DNA of 64,000 nt from an uncultured Pirellulaceae bacterium (GCA_937928555.1 CALFWR010000014.1:1-64000), one strand, 5' to 3'; counted from the first letter of the stretch, positions 45,286 to 55,128 are shown. The notes: a model not told the origin generated them from the sequence alone. Made by a program: numbers and translations.

Positions 45286-46368
45286 TTATCGCCGCGACTT
45301 CATTCGTTCGCTGGCGTGATTGAGAATTCTTTTTTCCCGTTCGCCCAGTGACTCGATCCCGGATGCCGAAATCTTTTCGAGAACCTGATCCAGTTCGGCC
45401 TCCAAGCGTTTCTCTCGGGAACTGGCGCGAGTGGAAACGTTGGAATCGCCGGGAGGTTGCGACCGATCCGAAGCATCCCCAAGGCTCCCACGTTGATTCG
45501 ATCCGGAGAAGAAACCCAAAAACCGATCGGCCAGCGGCGTCAGGTGCCAATCGTATTGCCAGTAGAGAAAACCAAACAGCAAGCCACCGAGGTGAGCGGC
45601 ATGTGCGGTACCTGTGAACACTGGCGTTCCGGCAAGCTTCAGCAGCAGCGGATGCAAATCAAAGGCGATGTAGATCAGCAACAGAAACCGCATTTGAATC
45701 GGAATCAAAAACCGAAAATGGAACTCTTCGTAGGGGTGGTGCATTGTGTACAGGCAAAAGATGGCCATCACCGCCCCCGACGATCCGATCGCCGGGATGC
45801 GTTCGCCCAACCAGAGCTGCAATCCGAAAAAGAACAAACCAGCCAGTGTCGCCGCGAACAGGTAAAACGCGACCAGCTCTTTGGAGCCGTACATTTCTTC
45901 GATCCGCCGACCGAACCAGTACAGCAACAGCAGGTTCACAAAGATATGCCAGATGCCGAATCGACTGTGTACAAACGCGTAGGTCGTCAGCCTCCAGACC
46001 TGACCGCCCAAAACCCGGCCGGTATCGAGCTTGAACCATTCTTCAAGGACGGAGACTTTCGCAGGAGCCATGTGGGCAAACGCTTCGTCTAGGACAACCG
46101 ACTGCGTCTCTTCATCGATCAGCACCCGGTTGGAATTTTCCTGAAGCTGCCGCGACATCTGCTCGACTTCAGACCGGTTCACCGCTTTCGTGAAGATAAT
46201 CTGACCGATGAAAAAACCAACTGATATGAACAAAAGCCAGCGGCAAGCCGGGTAGCCGGGCATGATCGACGATCCACCGCCCGAATTGTTCTGCATGTAG
46301 TCGCGGTCTTCGTAGCCCATGTTCTCTGTTGCGTCGGTCCGATTGAATTCTGACGATGCGATGGGCAC
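45286..46368 (-). CDS. Rhomboid family intramembrane serine protease
   Basis: 360 aa, cleaving membrane-protein substrates within the bilayer. Catalytic Ser197 is in the GxSG motif (IPAIGSSGAV) and His259 is in AHAAHLGGLLFG. Rhomboid helices run from ~130 to ~280 (FGIWHIFVNLLLLYWFGRRIEEMYGS is the TM1-2 region). A charged, non-membrane C-terminus follows. The start may be the ATG at residue 17 instead. The gene is divergent from the RidA remnant and convergent with the Cys-rich gene. Confidence 0.9.
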   Translation of the reverse strand: MPIASSEFNRTDATENMGYEDRDYMQNNSGGGSSIMPGYPACRWLLFISVGFFIGQIIFTKAVNRSEVEQMSRQLQENSNRVLIDEETQSVVLDEAFAHMAPAKVSVLEEWFKLDTGRVLGGQVWRLTTYAFVHSRFGIWHIFVNLLLLYWFGRRIEEMYGSKELVAFYLFAATLAGLFFFGLQLWLGERIPAIGSSGAVMAIFCLYTMHHPYEEFHFRFLIPIQMRFLLLIYIAFDLHPLLLKLAGTPVFTGTAHAAHLGGLLFGFLYWQYDWHLTPLADRFLGFFSGSNQRGSLGDASDRSQPPGDSNVSTRASSREKRLEAELDQVLEKISASGIESLGEREKRILNHASERMKSRR

Positions 46369-46434
46369 CGAGTTTACGCCCTGCCCCTTGCAAATTCAAA
46401 TGTTTTCTCGATTGTCATCAATGAGACGATAACC

Positions 46435-47046
46435 ATGCAACGAAAAAACATCTCGTCAGGCGCTCCTTGGGAAGAAATCGTGGGCTATTCCCGCGCGGTG
46501 CAGGTTGGTTCCTTTCTGGAAATCGCAGGCACAGTCGCGACAGATGCCAACGGTGAAATTCCCGCTGACGATGTCGCTGCACAGACAAAGATGATTCTGG
46601 AAAAGATCAAAAGCGTCATCAACCCGGATTATTCACGACGACGGGCGTTGATTCTACGTCTGGCCAACAGAAGCAAAGGAAAAGCTGAATTTCAACAAGA
46701 AACTTGAGCCATCCGGTAGATGAAAACCACAGCGATCGTTCCGTCGCATCAGAACCGCGGATCACTATCGGAACTGATTCTGACGCCCACGCCTCGTGAA
46801 TAATTCGGGATCAAAGAAGCCGGCGGTTCGCTTGGTGACGTCGTGCGAACACGGATCTTTGTCGCCGACATCACCCAGTGGGAATCCATCGGACGCGTTC
46901 ACGGACAGTTTTTCGGTGCCATCAAACCGGCATCGACGATGGTCGAAGTCAGCCGCCTGGTGGACGACCGCTATTTGGTGGAAGTTGAAGCTTCGGCGAT
47001 TCTTTCAGGTGCAGACAAAGACTCAGTCGGTAAAACCCGAGATTAG
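46435..47046 (+). pseudogene. RidA/YjgF-family gene split by a mobile repeat
   Basis: RidA proteins deaminate reactive enamine/imine intermediates. The first 62 codons (to LEKIKSVI) are interrupted at 46623 by the 187-bp element and translation stops at 46707 inside it. The rest (KEAGGSLGDVVRTRIFVAD..., HGQFFGAIKPASTMVEVSRLV) resumes at 46813 and reads to a TAG at 47044-47046. Removing the element and one ATCAA duplicate restores one uninterrupted ~139-codon frame. The lost half holds the trimer and active-site Arg region (VRTRIFV), so the 90-aa truncated product should be inactive. Confidence 0.9.
46623..46809 (-). mobile_element. MITE-like element, copy 2
   Basis: 187 bp in orientation B (reverse of copy 1), inserted in the RidA-family gene. 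It is flanked by a perfect direct repeat ATCAA at 46618-46622 and 46810-46814. The right end reads CCCGAATTATT on the complementary strand, one mismatch to the consensus tip. It carries no gene. Confidence 0.95.
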
Positions 47047-47114
47047 AACCATCGGCAAAGCGAACCGTCTGAAAGCCACCGCATTGCAGCGATGCGATTG
47101 ACTCCGGGTCGCCA

Positions 47115-47681
47115 CTATTTGCCGATGCTAGGGGTCGGTTCGCTGTCTGTATCTTCCGCCCCAACCTCCAGGCCCTCGACTTCGGCTTTAAGAAGCTCAA
47201 GGCTCTGCTGGTATTTCATCTGCATCCCATTCTCGTACACGCCGCGAAAGAAGCCATAAAACGGACTCCATGGAAGCCGCCCGCTGCTCCTCCAGGTGAC
47301 CTTTGTCCGCTCGCCTTCGGAATCGAGTTCGATCGTCGAATCCATTTCCGGAAAGTTCGCAAAGCGAAGCTTGTACGCGACTTTTTTGTCAGCAACCTGA
47401 TCGGTAAACCAAAGCTTCCCACTGCCGCGAACATCGGTCCACGACTGGCTGGTCCCATCTGCACCGTATTCGATTTGCAGGCTGTCGATTTTATCGGGGT
47501 TGAAGTGCGACCAGCTTTTCCAGTCCTGCAATTTGTCAATGCGATCGTAAACGGCAGAAGGCTGGTCAGCGATGGTTGTTTGTGCTGATATGTCGTAGCC
47601 CCGTGGGAGCAGACAGCCAATCCCGGCAATGAAAGCCAGCACAACGGCGACAAGCAAGAAAAGTCGGATCCAGTATTTCAT
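47115..47681 (-). CDS. SRPBCC-fold (polyketide cyclase-like) membrane-anchored protein
   Basis: 188 aa from the ATG at 47681; a TTG lies two codons upstream. An N-terminal helix (MKYWIRLFLLVAVVLAFIAGIGCLLP) anchors or exports it. The START/SRPBCC body has the family layout: TTIADQPSAVYDRIDKLQDWKSW, then LWFTDQVADKKVAYKLRF, then GERTKVTWRSSGRLPWSPF. These domains bind hydrophobic ligands. The ligand is unknown. Confidence 0.8.
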   Translation of the reverse strand: MKYWIRLFLLVAVVLAFIAGIGCLLPRGYDISAQTTIADQPSAVYDRIDKLQDWKSWSHFNPDKIDSLQIEYGADGTSQSWTDVRGSGKLWFTDQVADKKVAYKLRFANFPEMDSTIELDSEGERTKVTWRSSGRLPWSPFYGFFRGVYENGMQMKYQQSLELLKAEVEGLEVGAEDTDSEPTPSIGK

Positions 47682-47791
47682 TCCCAAATGATAACACAGT
47701 CGGTACCAGGCGATACGAGCGTTTGCAATTGAATCAGCAGCTTGCGATTCTTTTGCTATGATGCTGAAAACATTCCTTCGAGAATCTCAAC

Positions 47792-49120
47792 ATGCATCGA
47801 TACGCCCAGGCCGTCATTTTATCCGCGCTCTCTTTGCTGCTTTTCGCCCGTGGCACCGAAGCCCAAACGACATCTGCGGTTCAGCAATCGCGGGCATGGG
47901 CATCTGAAAACAGAGAGCAGCTTGGGCGGCTGTACATGGAATTCCATCGCAACCCCGAACTGTCCTTTCAGGAAGAGCAAACCGCCAAACGGCTTGCCGA
48001 CCAATGGCGGAAGGCCGGTTTTGAGGTGACCGAAAAGGTCGGCGGCCACGGAGTGGTTGGCTTGCTACGAAACGGAGACGGCCCGACCGTGATGGTGCGA
48101 ACCGACCTTGACGCGTTGCCGATCACCGAAGAGACCAACATCCCGTACGCTTCGGAAGTCAAAGTCAAAAACTCCAAAGACGTTACCGTTGGCGTGATGC
48201 ATGCTTGCGGGCATGACATTCACATGACCTGTGCTGCGGGTGTGGCACAGTATCTTGGCAAGCACCGCGATCGCTGGAATGGAACTTTGATGCTCATCGG
48301 CCAACCCGCCGAAGAACGCGGTGCCGGTGCCAAAGCCATGCTCGACGAAGGCCTGTTCACCCGTTTTCCAAAACCCGATTTTGGCTTGGCGCTTCATTGC
48401 CATGCGGGCCTGGCGACGGGCAAAATCGCCATGCGTGGCGGCTACACGATGGCGAACGTGGATAGCGTCGATGTGCGACTGTTTGGTTCCGGTGGCCACG
48501 GGGCGTATCCGCACAAGACGATTGACCCAATCGTTCAGGCAGCCAAATTTATCCTGGACATTCAGACGATTGTGTCCCGCGAAGTCAAACCGATCGATCC
48601 GGCCGTTATCACCGTGGGTTCGATTCATTCCGGAACCAAACACAACATTATTTCGGACTACTGCGACCTGCAACTGACGGTGCGTAGTTACTCCGATGAA
48701 ACAAGAAACACGCTGCTTGCCGGGATCAAGCGAAAAGCCAAAGCGGCCGCGATGAGCGTAGGCGCAAACGAGCCCGAAGTGTTGGTATCCGAAGGAACTC
48801 CGTCGCTGTACAACGACCCCAAGCTCACCGCAAGGATTCGGACGGCTCTGGGAGAGCAAATGGGTACCACGAATGTGCTTGCCGGCGAGCAAGTGATGGG
48901 CGGGGAAGACTTCAGTCAGTTCGGGCGGGAGGGCGTTCCCCTTCTGATGTTTTCGTTGGGAACGGTGAACCAAAAACGCCTTGATCGATTTGCGAAACTG
49001 GGAACTTCGGTGCCGTCACTGCACTCGCCGCGATACTATCCGGACTTTGACGAAACCATCGAATCGGGAGTTGCCGCAATGTCCGCATCGGTCATCGAGT
49101 TGATGCCGCCAAAGCAATAA
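47792..49120 (+). CDS. M20 family amidohydrolase (exported)
   Basis: 442 aa with a signal peptide (AVILSALSLLLFARGTEAQ). Metal ligands and the general base of the M20D/amidohydrolase family are visible: MHACGHDIHMTCAAGVA (His, Asp), QPAEERGAGAKAMLDEG (Glu), LALHCHAGLATG, and GGEDFSQFG near the C-terminus. Likely activity is hydrolysis of N-acyl amino acids or similar amides in the periplasm. Its last 29 bases overlap the convergent gene. Confidence 0.9.
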   Translation: MHRYAQAVILSALSLLLFARGTEAQTTSAVQQSRAWASENREQLGRLYMEFHRNPELSFQEEQTAKRLADQWRKAGFEVTEKVGGHGVVGLLRNGDGPTVMVRTDLDALPITEETNIPYASEVKVKNSKDVTVGVMHACGHDIHMTCAAGVAQYLGKHRDRWNGTLMLIGQPAEERGAGAKAMLDEGLFTRFPKPDFGLALHCHAGLATGKIAMRGGYTMANVDSVDVRLFGSGGHGAYPHKTIDPIVQAAKFILDIQTIVSREVKPIDPAVITVGSIHSGTKHNIISDYCDLQLTVRSYSDETRNTLLAGIKRKAKAAAMSVGANEPEVLVSEGTPSLYNDPKLTARIRTALGEQMGTTNVLAGEQVMGGEDFSQFGREGVPLLMFSLGTVNQKRLDRFAKLGTSVPSLHSPRYYPDFDETIESGVAAMSASVIELMPPKQ

Positions 49121-50186
49121 CCGCAAAACTGGTTGCGATGATCGGGTCGTCTTCTCGCATCAGAGCCACCGGATTTTGAAAACGGCCGTCGGACTGTTGT
49201 CGCTTACAGATCGCGTCTTTGAGGTCGCTCAGTCGTTGCGGAGCCCAGTCGCGATCTTTCAAAATGGAAAGAGACGCACCCAGAGCCTGGCAGTAGTAAA
49301 AGTAAAGCCCCTGGCTCCAACCCGGCTTGTTGGGCATCGCCTCGAATCCCGGCACAGAATCGACCGCAGGATTGCCTTTGATCCAATCCGCCGCAGCGGC
49401 GAAGTAACCGCTCTGGTCTTCAAAGATCGCATTGCAGGCAATCAGGTAATCGCAGTTGGCCGAACCGTAAGGGATCGCTTTGTTTTCGATGTCGCGCGCT
49501 TTGTTGAGCGCCGTCTTGGGCTGGGTGGAGAAAGTGCTTCCCAGTTCGCCGGACTGCTGGAACAGGAAAGTCAGCCATTTCTTGACAAGCCGCTCAGAGC
49601 CAACGATGCGATCTTGAGACGGACCATCAAAGCCCTGCGCGGTAGCTTGTCTGCGATCGAGTCGATAGAAGGAGGCCATCGCTTCGACGACGTAGCGGGT
49701 CACCGAGATGTTCGGTCCCGAGGTCTTTCCTGGTTTCACGTCCGGACCAAGGACATCCCAGCCACCGGACTGCGGATTTTCGTCGTCAAAGCCTCGCGGT
49801 TTGGAAACTTGCGAGGCAACAAGAAAGTCAACCAACTTACTGCGGGTGCCAGCGGGAACCGCTCGCCCCAGCTTTTTTGTAGCCGCAAGGTACATCGCTG
49901 TCGCGTAAACCGGGTTGTCCAGCGAGCCATCGGTGTTGGCGACTTGTTGCCTTTTTTCAATGCCCGCGCCCAGGAATTCCATCGTGCGATCGATCGCGGG
50001 CATGCTCTTGTCGCGCCACGCGTCGGGCAAATGAGACATCGCGTACAGGACCAGCGACGTTAGCGCCGCCCCCTGTTTCATGCCGCCATATGTTTGGCTT
50101 TTCCAGGAGCCATCTTCATCCTGTGCCCGCTGCAACCATTGAATCGCACTGGCGAGCGCCTTTTGATGCGCGTCGTTGTCTCGCAT
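49092..50186 (-). CDS. Squalene-cyclase-like repeat protein (paralogue 2)
   Basis: 364 aa with alpha/alpha-toroid repeats as in prenyltransferases and squalene-hopene cyclases: AIQWLQRAQDEDGSWKSQTYGGMKQGAALTSLVLY is a QW-like repeat, and KDAICKRQQSDGRFQNPVALM is another. The DxDD acid of true cyclases is not seen, so enzymatic cyclase activity is doubtful. No signal peptide. It is nine bases downstream of a related gene, in one operon. Confidence 0.75.
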   Translation of the reverse strand: MRDNDAHQKALASAIQWLQRAQDEDGSWKSQTYGGMKQGAALTSLVLYAMSHLPDAWRDKSMPAIDRTMEFLGAGIEKRQQVANTDGSLDNPVYATAMYLAATKKLGRAVPAGTRSKLVDFLVASQVSKPRGFDDENPQSGGWDVLGPDVKPGKTSGPNISVTRYVVEAMASFYRLDRRQATAQGFDGPSQDRIVGSERLVKKWLTFLFQQSGELGSTFSTQPKTALNKARDIENKAIPYGSANCDYLIACNAIFEDQSGYFAAAADWIKGNPAVDSVPGFEAMPNKPGWSQGLYFYYCQALGASLSILKDRDWAPQRLSDLKDAICKRQQSDGRFQNPVALMREDDPIIATSFAVIALAASTR

Positions 50187-50195
50187 GGAGTTTTG

Positions 50196-51257
50196 TTACC
50201 TTTGCGAAATCGGCAGGTAGCGATTGGGCGCCGAAAGCACCAGGACCGCTGCCGCTGTGCAGAAGGTGCGACTGGTGATGCAATGATGCCCCGTCCAGCT
50301 TCCGTCTTTGTTTTGCACCGAAATCATTTTGTCGCGAACGATGGGAAACCAGGTCTTCCAGTCGTCGTCTTCTTTTTGCAGCATCGTTTCGGTGATCAAG
50401 TGGAAGGCAAGAAATTCTTCGCCGCCGGCCTGGTTGAAAGCCGTGTTATCCGTTTTGACCAGCCTGATGACATTCTTGAATGCTTCCTCTGAAACGGCTT
50501 CGTTCTCTTTGCCCATCGCGTACAGCACGCGGATGCCTGTAGCATTTTTGTAGAGCGTGTGCATCCAGTGTTCACGCCGAACAAGGTTGGAGTTCATCTG
50601 CTTCATCAGGTGTTCGGCAGTCTTCTCCGGCGAACCACCGACTTTGAATCCTGCAAAGTGCGCCGACCGCAGACTGGTCCAACCCATCACCGTCCCCAAT
50701 GTCGGAGCCCACGACTCCTGCCCCCAGTCACCTCGCGGACTTTGCGCTTTCACGACCGTATCGGCGAGCTTTGCGCAGGCGGCACCGACGCGATTGTGAA
50801 CGTTGACTTCTCCCGCCACTTGGCTGAGAAACAGCAGGGCAAAGAACGTGTGGGCTTGTCGTCCGATTTTGTTTTGAAGCTGCGTTCCCGATTTTGATGT
50901 GATGTTTCCCTTTGGCATCGCGTCAACACAGCCGATCAGGTAATTCACAATCCGGCGCAGGTGAAGCTTGTGGGGGCCCTGGCTGGGAGTACTCCCATTA
51001 GCCAACAACGCCAGACCCGTCATCGCACTACAACCGATGTCTTCGGGTTGCCCAATGTCGACGCCGTGTCCACCCTGGCGGTTTTCGGTTCGCTTCAACC
51101 ACTCGATACCGCTCTTGATCGTTGCGATGGATTCGGCCGTCTGCTCCTCAAAGTCGGGCTCTGGCCAGAAGCTCGCATCGGATCGACCCAAAAAGCACCT
51201 AGAAGCGGGAAGCAGGGTGAGTCCTGCCGAGATGGCCTGTCGCCGGTTAATCCACAT
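50196..51257 (-). CDS. Squalene-cyclase-like repeat protein (paralogue 1, probably Tat-exported)
   Basis: 353 aa from the ATG at 51257 (a TTG lies one codon upstream). The N-terminus has a Tat-like motif (INRRQAISAGLTLLPA). Toroid repeats follow (IATIKSGIEWLKRTENRQGGHG, DTVVKAQSPRGDWGQESW, SVQNKDGSWTGHHCITSRTFCTAAAVLVL). It is homologous to the next gene, so the pair is a tandem duplication. Catalytic acids of cyclases are not seen. Function unknown; perhaps substrate- or partner-binding at the envelope. Confidence 0.75.
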   Translation of the reverse strand: MWINRRQAISAGLTLLPASRCFLGRSDASFWPEPDFEEQTAESIATIKSGIEWLKRTENRQGGHGVDIGQPEDIGCSAMTGLALLANGSTPSQGPHKLHLRRIVNYLIGCVDAMPKGNITSKSGTQLQNKIGRQAHTFFALLFLSQVAGEVNVHNRVGAACAKLADTVVKAQSPRGDWGQESWAPTLGTVMGWTSLRSAHFAGFKVGGSPEKTAEHLMKQMNSNLVRREHWMHTLYKNATGIRVLYAMGKENEAVSEEAFKNVIRLVKTDNTAFNQAGGEEFLAFHLITETMLQKEDDDWKTWFPIVRDKMISVQNKDGSWTGHHCITSRTFCTAAAVLVLSAPNRYLPISQR

Positions 51258-51483
51258 CAAACATTCTCCATAAGGGTGGCCGAGGGCTCATTATGACGCT
51301 TCGCGGCAGTTGCGTCAATTTTCCGCCCTGATGCATCGTCGTTCTTCTGACACAAACCCTAATAAAGCGACAAGGACTCACGCCAAACCGGATCAATTGC
51401 CGGTATCGCGGCCAGTAATCCCGACACAGAGCGTTTTTTAAACGTAAGTTTCCCCAAGGTTTCTTTCATTTAGGGATTTGTCC

Positions 51484-53076
51484 ATGGCAGAAGTGACTGC
51501 AAATACTGAGTTCAACGATCTGGATTCGTCTGTGGAAATGCTTCAGCAGATTCAGAGCCTTGCATCTCAGGTGGAGCACTATGAACGCGAACGGGAGATT
51601 CAAAATGCGGTTTTTCGCATTGCGGACATCGCGGCTTCTTCCGAAGACATGGGAGACTTCTATGGCTCACTTCACGAAATAGTTACCGACCTTACATCAA
51701 CCGATGCGTTCTTTGTGGCGATCTATCACGAACAGGAAAATTGCATCAGCTTTCCCTACTACGAAGACGAATACGACGATGAACAGGAAGCAGAATCGAC
51801 ACCGCTTCGCAATCGCGGCCTGATTCCTGTCGAGCAGTTGAGTCATTCGTTGACGTGGCGCGTGCTTCAAAACAACAGTGTGGTTCGCGTTGAAGACATT
51901 GCCAATAGCGGCCTGAGCGCCTTCGGAAAGCTGGCTCAAGACTGGCTGGGAGTGCCGCTGCAGCGGGATGATGGAAAGCCAATTGGAGTTTGTGCGATTC
52001 AGAGCTACGTGGAGGGCTTTCGCTACACGGATGCCGAAGTCGAACTGATGGGGTTCATGTCACGGCACATCGCGACCGCAGTGCAACGAAGGCGTGACGC
52101 GTTTTCGCTCAAGAAAGCGCACGATGATCTTCAGGCTACCGCGGCACAACTCGCCACCGCAAATGAGGCTTTGAAAAAACAGATCGACGAACGCGAGGAA
52201 ATCTCGGATCGAATGCTGGCGCTTTCTCATCAGGCCGGAAAAGCCGAAGTTGCAACGGGTGTCCTGCACAACGTTGGCAATGTACTCAACAGCATCAATG
52301 TTTCTGCACATCTTGTTCGGGATCTACATCGCAAGTCACGATTGCCGTCACTTCGCAGGGCCATCGACCTTGTCCACGAACAATCCGACCCAGGCGCGTT
52401 CCTGTCCCTTGATCCGCGTGGCAAGCAATTGCCGGGATTCATTGGAGAACTCACAACCTGCCTTGAAGGCGAAGTTCACGAGAGCCTCAAAGAGCTCGAG
52501 AAACTGATTGAACATCTTGAGCACGTCAAAGTCGTCGTGGCGATGCAACAATCCTTTGCCGGAGTATCGGGGCTTAAAAAGCCCGTCTGCATTGCAAAAC
52601 TTTTCGACGATGCAGAGATTCTTCTGTCCGATTCGATGTATCGACACGAAATCAATGTGATTCACGAATTTAGCGGATTGCCGAACGAAATTATGATCGA
52701 ACGGCAAAAACTGTTACAAGTCGTGGTGAACCTTTTGAAGAACGCAAAAGACTCTCTCATTGAAGGACGCCAGGACGGTCGGAAAATGACCATTCGCGCC
52801 GGCAAAGTCGGCTCCAATCTGAAGATTGAAATCGACGATAACGGTGTCGGGATTCGAACAGAAGATCTGACAAGAATCTTTTCTCACGGTTTCACAACAA
52901 AGTCGAATGGGCACGGTTTTGGCTTGCACAGTTGTGCCAACACAATCGGGAGCATGGGAGGAAAATTGACAGCCCGCAGCGACGGCCCCGGCAAAGGCGC
53001 CACGTTCACAATGGTTTTGCCCTTTGTGGATGCCAACGATGAAACAAAATCTAACGCGGGTTCGTTAAATGAGTAA
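51484..53076 (+). CDS. Sensor histidine kinase with GAF domain
   Basis: 530 aa from the ATG at 51484. A GAF domain occupies ~35-200 (FYGSLHEIVTDLTSTDAFFVAIYHEQ). A coiled coil follows to ~245, then an atypical phospho-acceptor helix (GVLHNVGNVLNSINVSAHL, His ~262). The ATPase domain has N box VVNLLKNAKDSL, G1 IEIDDNGVGI, and the F/G2 region FTTKSNGHGFGLHSCANTIGSMGG. There are no membrane helices, so it senses a cytosolic signal. It overlaps the response regulator by eight bases. Confidence 0.88.
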   Translation: MAEVTANTEFNDLDSSVEMLQQIQSLASQVEHYEREREIQNAVFRIADIAASSEDMGDFYGSLHEIVTDLTSTDAFFVAIYHEQENCISFPYYEDEYDDEQEAESTPLRNRGLIPVEQLSHSLTWRVLQNNSVVRVEDIANSGLSAFGKLAQDWLGVPLQRDDGKPIGVCAIQSYVEGFRYTDAEVELMGFMSRHIATAVQRRRDAFSLKKAHDDLQATAAQLATANEALKKQIDEREEISDRMLALSHQAGKAEVATGVLHNVGNVLNSINVSAHLVRDLHRKSRLPSLRRAIDLVHEQSDPGAFLSLDPRGKQLPGFIGELTTCLEGEVHESLKELEKLIEHLEHVKVVVAMQQSFAGVSGLKKPVCIAKLFDDAEILLSDSMYRHEINVIHEFSGLPNEIMIERQKLLQVVVNLLKNAKDSLIEGRQDGRKMTIRAGKVGSNLKIEIDDNGVGIRTEDLTRIFSHGFTTKSNGHGFGLHSCANTIGSMGGKLTARSDGPGKGATFTMVLPFVDANDETKSNAGSLNE

Positions 53077-53605
53077 AGCGAAATACAGAATCATTGTGAT
53101 CGATGACAATCCCGCCGTTCACGAGGACTATCGAAAAGTTCTGTGCCCCAGTTTGCAGGACCACAAACTGTTGGACGATCTTGAGGCGTTGCTGTTCGAC
53201 CAGACGCCTGAAAAAGAAAGCCCAGAATTCGAATTTGAGATCGATTCGGCGTACCAAGGGCAAGTCGGATTCGAGCTGGTACAAAGATCCCTCGAAAACG
53301 ATCAATCTTACCACGTTGCCTTTATCGATATGCGAATGCCTCCTGGTTGGAACGGATTGCGAACCGCCAAAGAAATCTGGAACATTGATCCAAATTTGCC
53401 AATCGTTATCTGTACCGCCTACGCCGACCACACCTGGGAACAGATCGTTGCCGAACTTCCACGTAGCGAATTGTTGCTGATCCTGAAGAAGCCCTTCGAC
53501 AACATTGAACTCAAACAGATGGCGATGTCGCAATCAAAGATGCGGTCTCTGGTAGAACTGGCAGAAAGCGCTGGCAACCAAATGCGAACCGCACTGGGCA
53601 ACTGA
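53069..53605 (+). CDS. Response regulator with an inserted segment
   Basis: 178 aa, partner of the upstream kinase. The acidic pair is in IVIDDNPAVHEDY; the phospho-acceptor is Asp87 in VAFIDMRMPPGWNG; the conserved Lys is in LLLILKKPFD. About 35 extra residues (LCPSLQDHKLLDDLEALLFDQ...) lie between the first helix and the acceptor, so the Asp is shifted from the usual ~54. No DNA-binding domain follows, so it acts by protein contact. Confidence 0.88.
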   Translation: MSKAKYRIIVIDDNPAVHEDYRKVLCPSLQDHKLLDDLEALLFDQTPEKESPEFEFEIDSAYQGQVGFELVQRSLENDQSYHVAFIDMRMPPGWNGLRTAKEIWNIDPNLPIVICTAYADHTWEQIVAELPRSELLLILKKPFDNIELKQMAMSQSKMRSLVELAESAGNQMRTALGN

Positions 53606-53668
53606 CACGCCCAACCCGGGCTCTTCGCCGGGAAGCAAACACAGCAAGGCTCAAAATCGCCATCCAAT

Positions 53669-54967
53669 TCAGGCCGTCAGCGTGTCGACGACGATTGTCT
53701 GTTCCCGATCCGGACCGACAGAGATAAATTCAATCGGCCGGCCAATCAGCTCCTGGATTCGTTGGCAATAGGAGATGGCTTTCTCGGGAAGATCGGCAAC
53801 GGTTCTGGCACCCGTGACGTCATGATTCCATCCCGGAAGCGTCTCGTAGATCGGCGTCAAGCGTTTGAGGTCTTCGGCGTGAGACGGGAAGTAATCGATT
53901 CTTTCGCCGTCAAGTTCATACGCCGTGCAAACCTGAATTTCGTCCATCGCACTGAGCACATCGAGCATCGTCAATGCAACCGAAGTGATTCCGCCGAGCC
54001 TTGCGGTGTAGCGAACAGCAACCGCATCAAACCAACCGCAGCGCCGCGGCCTGCCCGTAGTGGTGCCAAACTCTTTGCCCATTTCGCGAATATGCTCTCC
54101 ATGTTCGTTATCCTGTTCCGTCGGGAACGGGCCGCCGCCGACGCGCGTGGAATAGCTTTTACAAACACCGATGATCCGCGTCAGCCAATTGCCGGGCGCT
54201 CCGGAGCCCGAAGAGATCCCCGTGCCCGACGCGTTGCTGCTGGTTACAAACGGGAACGTGCCGTGGTCGATGTCCAACAGAGATCCCTGTGCACCTTCAA
54301 AGAGAACTTGCTTTTCGGCTTCAACCGCATCAAGAACAATTCGGTTGGTGTCTGTCACGAAAGGCCGCAAGCGATCCGCATACCCGGAGAACTCACTCAC
54401 AATCTTCGCGGCGTCCAGCGAGCCGATGTCTTCGGCCCCCGTTGCCGACAGGACTTTCTTTTTGACTTCAACAATTTGATCGACGCGAGATGCAAAGTCA
54501 TCACGAATCAGATCGCCCATCCGAATCGCGAAAGATCTTCCGATCTTGTCTGCGTAGCAGGGGCCAATTCCGCGCAGCGTCGTGCCGATGTTCGCTTCGC
54601 CGGAAACCAGGCGATTCCACATCCGGTCTTCGAGGGTGTGCCAGGGCATCACGACGTGCGCCCTGCGGCTGATCTTCATTCTGCTGGCGACATCAACACC
54701 ACGAGCCTGCAAGCCATCAATTTCGTCAAGGATCGTGGCAGGATTGATGACCACCCCCGCAGATATCAGGTTCAGCACGCCGTCATTGAGGATGCCACTG
54801 GGAATATGGTGGAGCTTGTAGACGTCGTCGCCGTAAACGACGGTATGCCCCGCGTTGGCTCCGCCCTGGTAGCGGACAACCAAATCCATGCCCTCGGTGA
54901 GGATATCGACCAGTTTCCCCTTGGCCTCATCACCCCACTGCAGCCCAATGACACAAGTTCCCCCCAC
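53669..54967 (-). CDS. purA: Adenylosuccinate synthetase
   Basis: 432 aa; joins IMP and aspartate with GTP in the first AMP-specific step of purine synthesis. The N-terminus is [22 protein letters not shown], with Ala where most enzymes have Gly (GDEGKGK). [29 protein letters not shown] and [23 protein letters not shown] are typical. Normal length, complete. Confidence 0.97.
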   Translation of the reverse strand: MGGTCVIGLQWGDEAKGKLVDILTEGMDLVVRYQGGANAGHTVVYGDDVYKLHHIPSGILNDGVLNLISAGVVINPATILDEIDGLQARGVDVASRMKISRRAHVVMPWHTLEDRMWNRLVSGEANIGTTLRGIGPCYADKIGRSFAIRMGDLIRDDFASRVDQIVEVKKKVLSATGAEDIGSLDAAKIVSEFSGYADRLRPFVTDTNRIVLDAVEAEKQVLFEGAQGSLLDIDHGTFPFVTSSNASGTGISSGSGAPGNWLTRIIGVCKSYSTRVGGGPFPTEQDNEHGEHIREMGKEFGTTTGRPRRCGWFDAVAVRYTARLGGITSVALTMLDVLSAMDEIQVCTAYELDGERIDYFPSHAEDLKRLTPIYETLPGWNHDVTGARTVADLPEKAISYCQRIQELIGRPIEFISVGPDREQTIVVDTLTA

Positions 54968-55128
54968 GATGTCTCCCGATATTATCGAATCCCGAGAACC
55001 AGAACTTGTCCTGCTCTCGCAAAAGCAAACTTGAAAGTTTACGGTTGTCTGTAAAGAATGGTCAAGCGTCTGCTCGATTAAAGTCGGAACGTCGGTTTTC
55101 TGGCATTGTTTTTCCCTTGGCCCTTCCC

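Noticed and set aside
53762-55054. 430-aa plus-strand ORF opposite purA
   Set aside because: Long but antisense to a well-supported enzyme; high-GC frames on the opposite strand stay open by codon bias.
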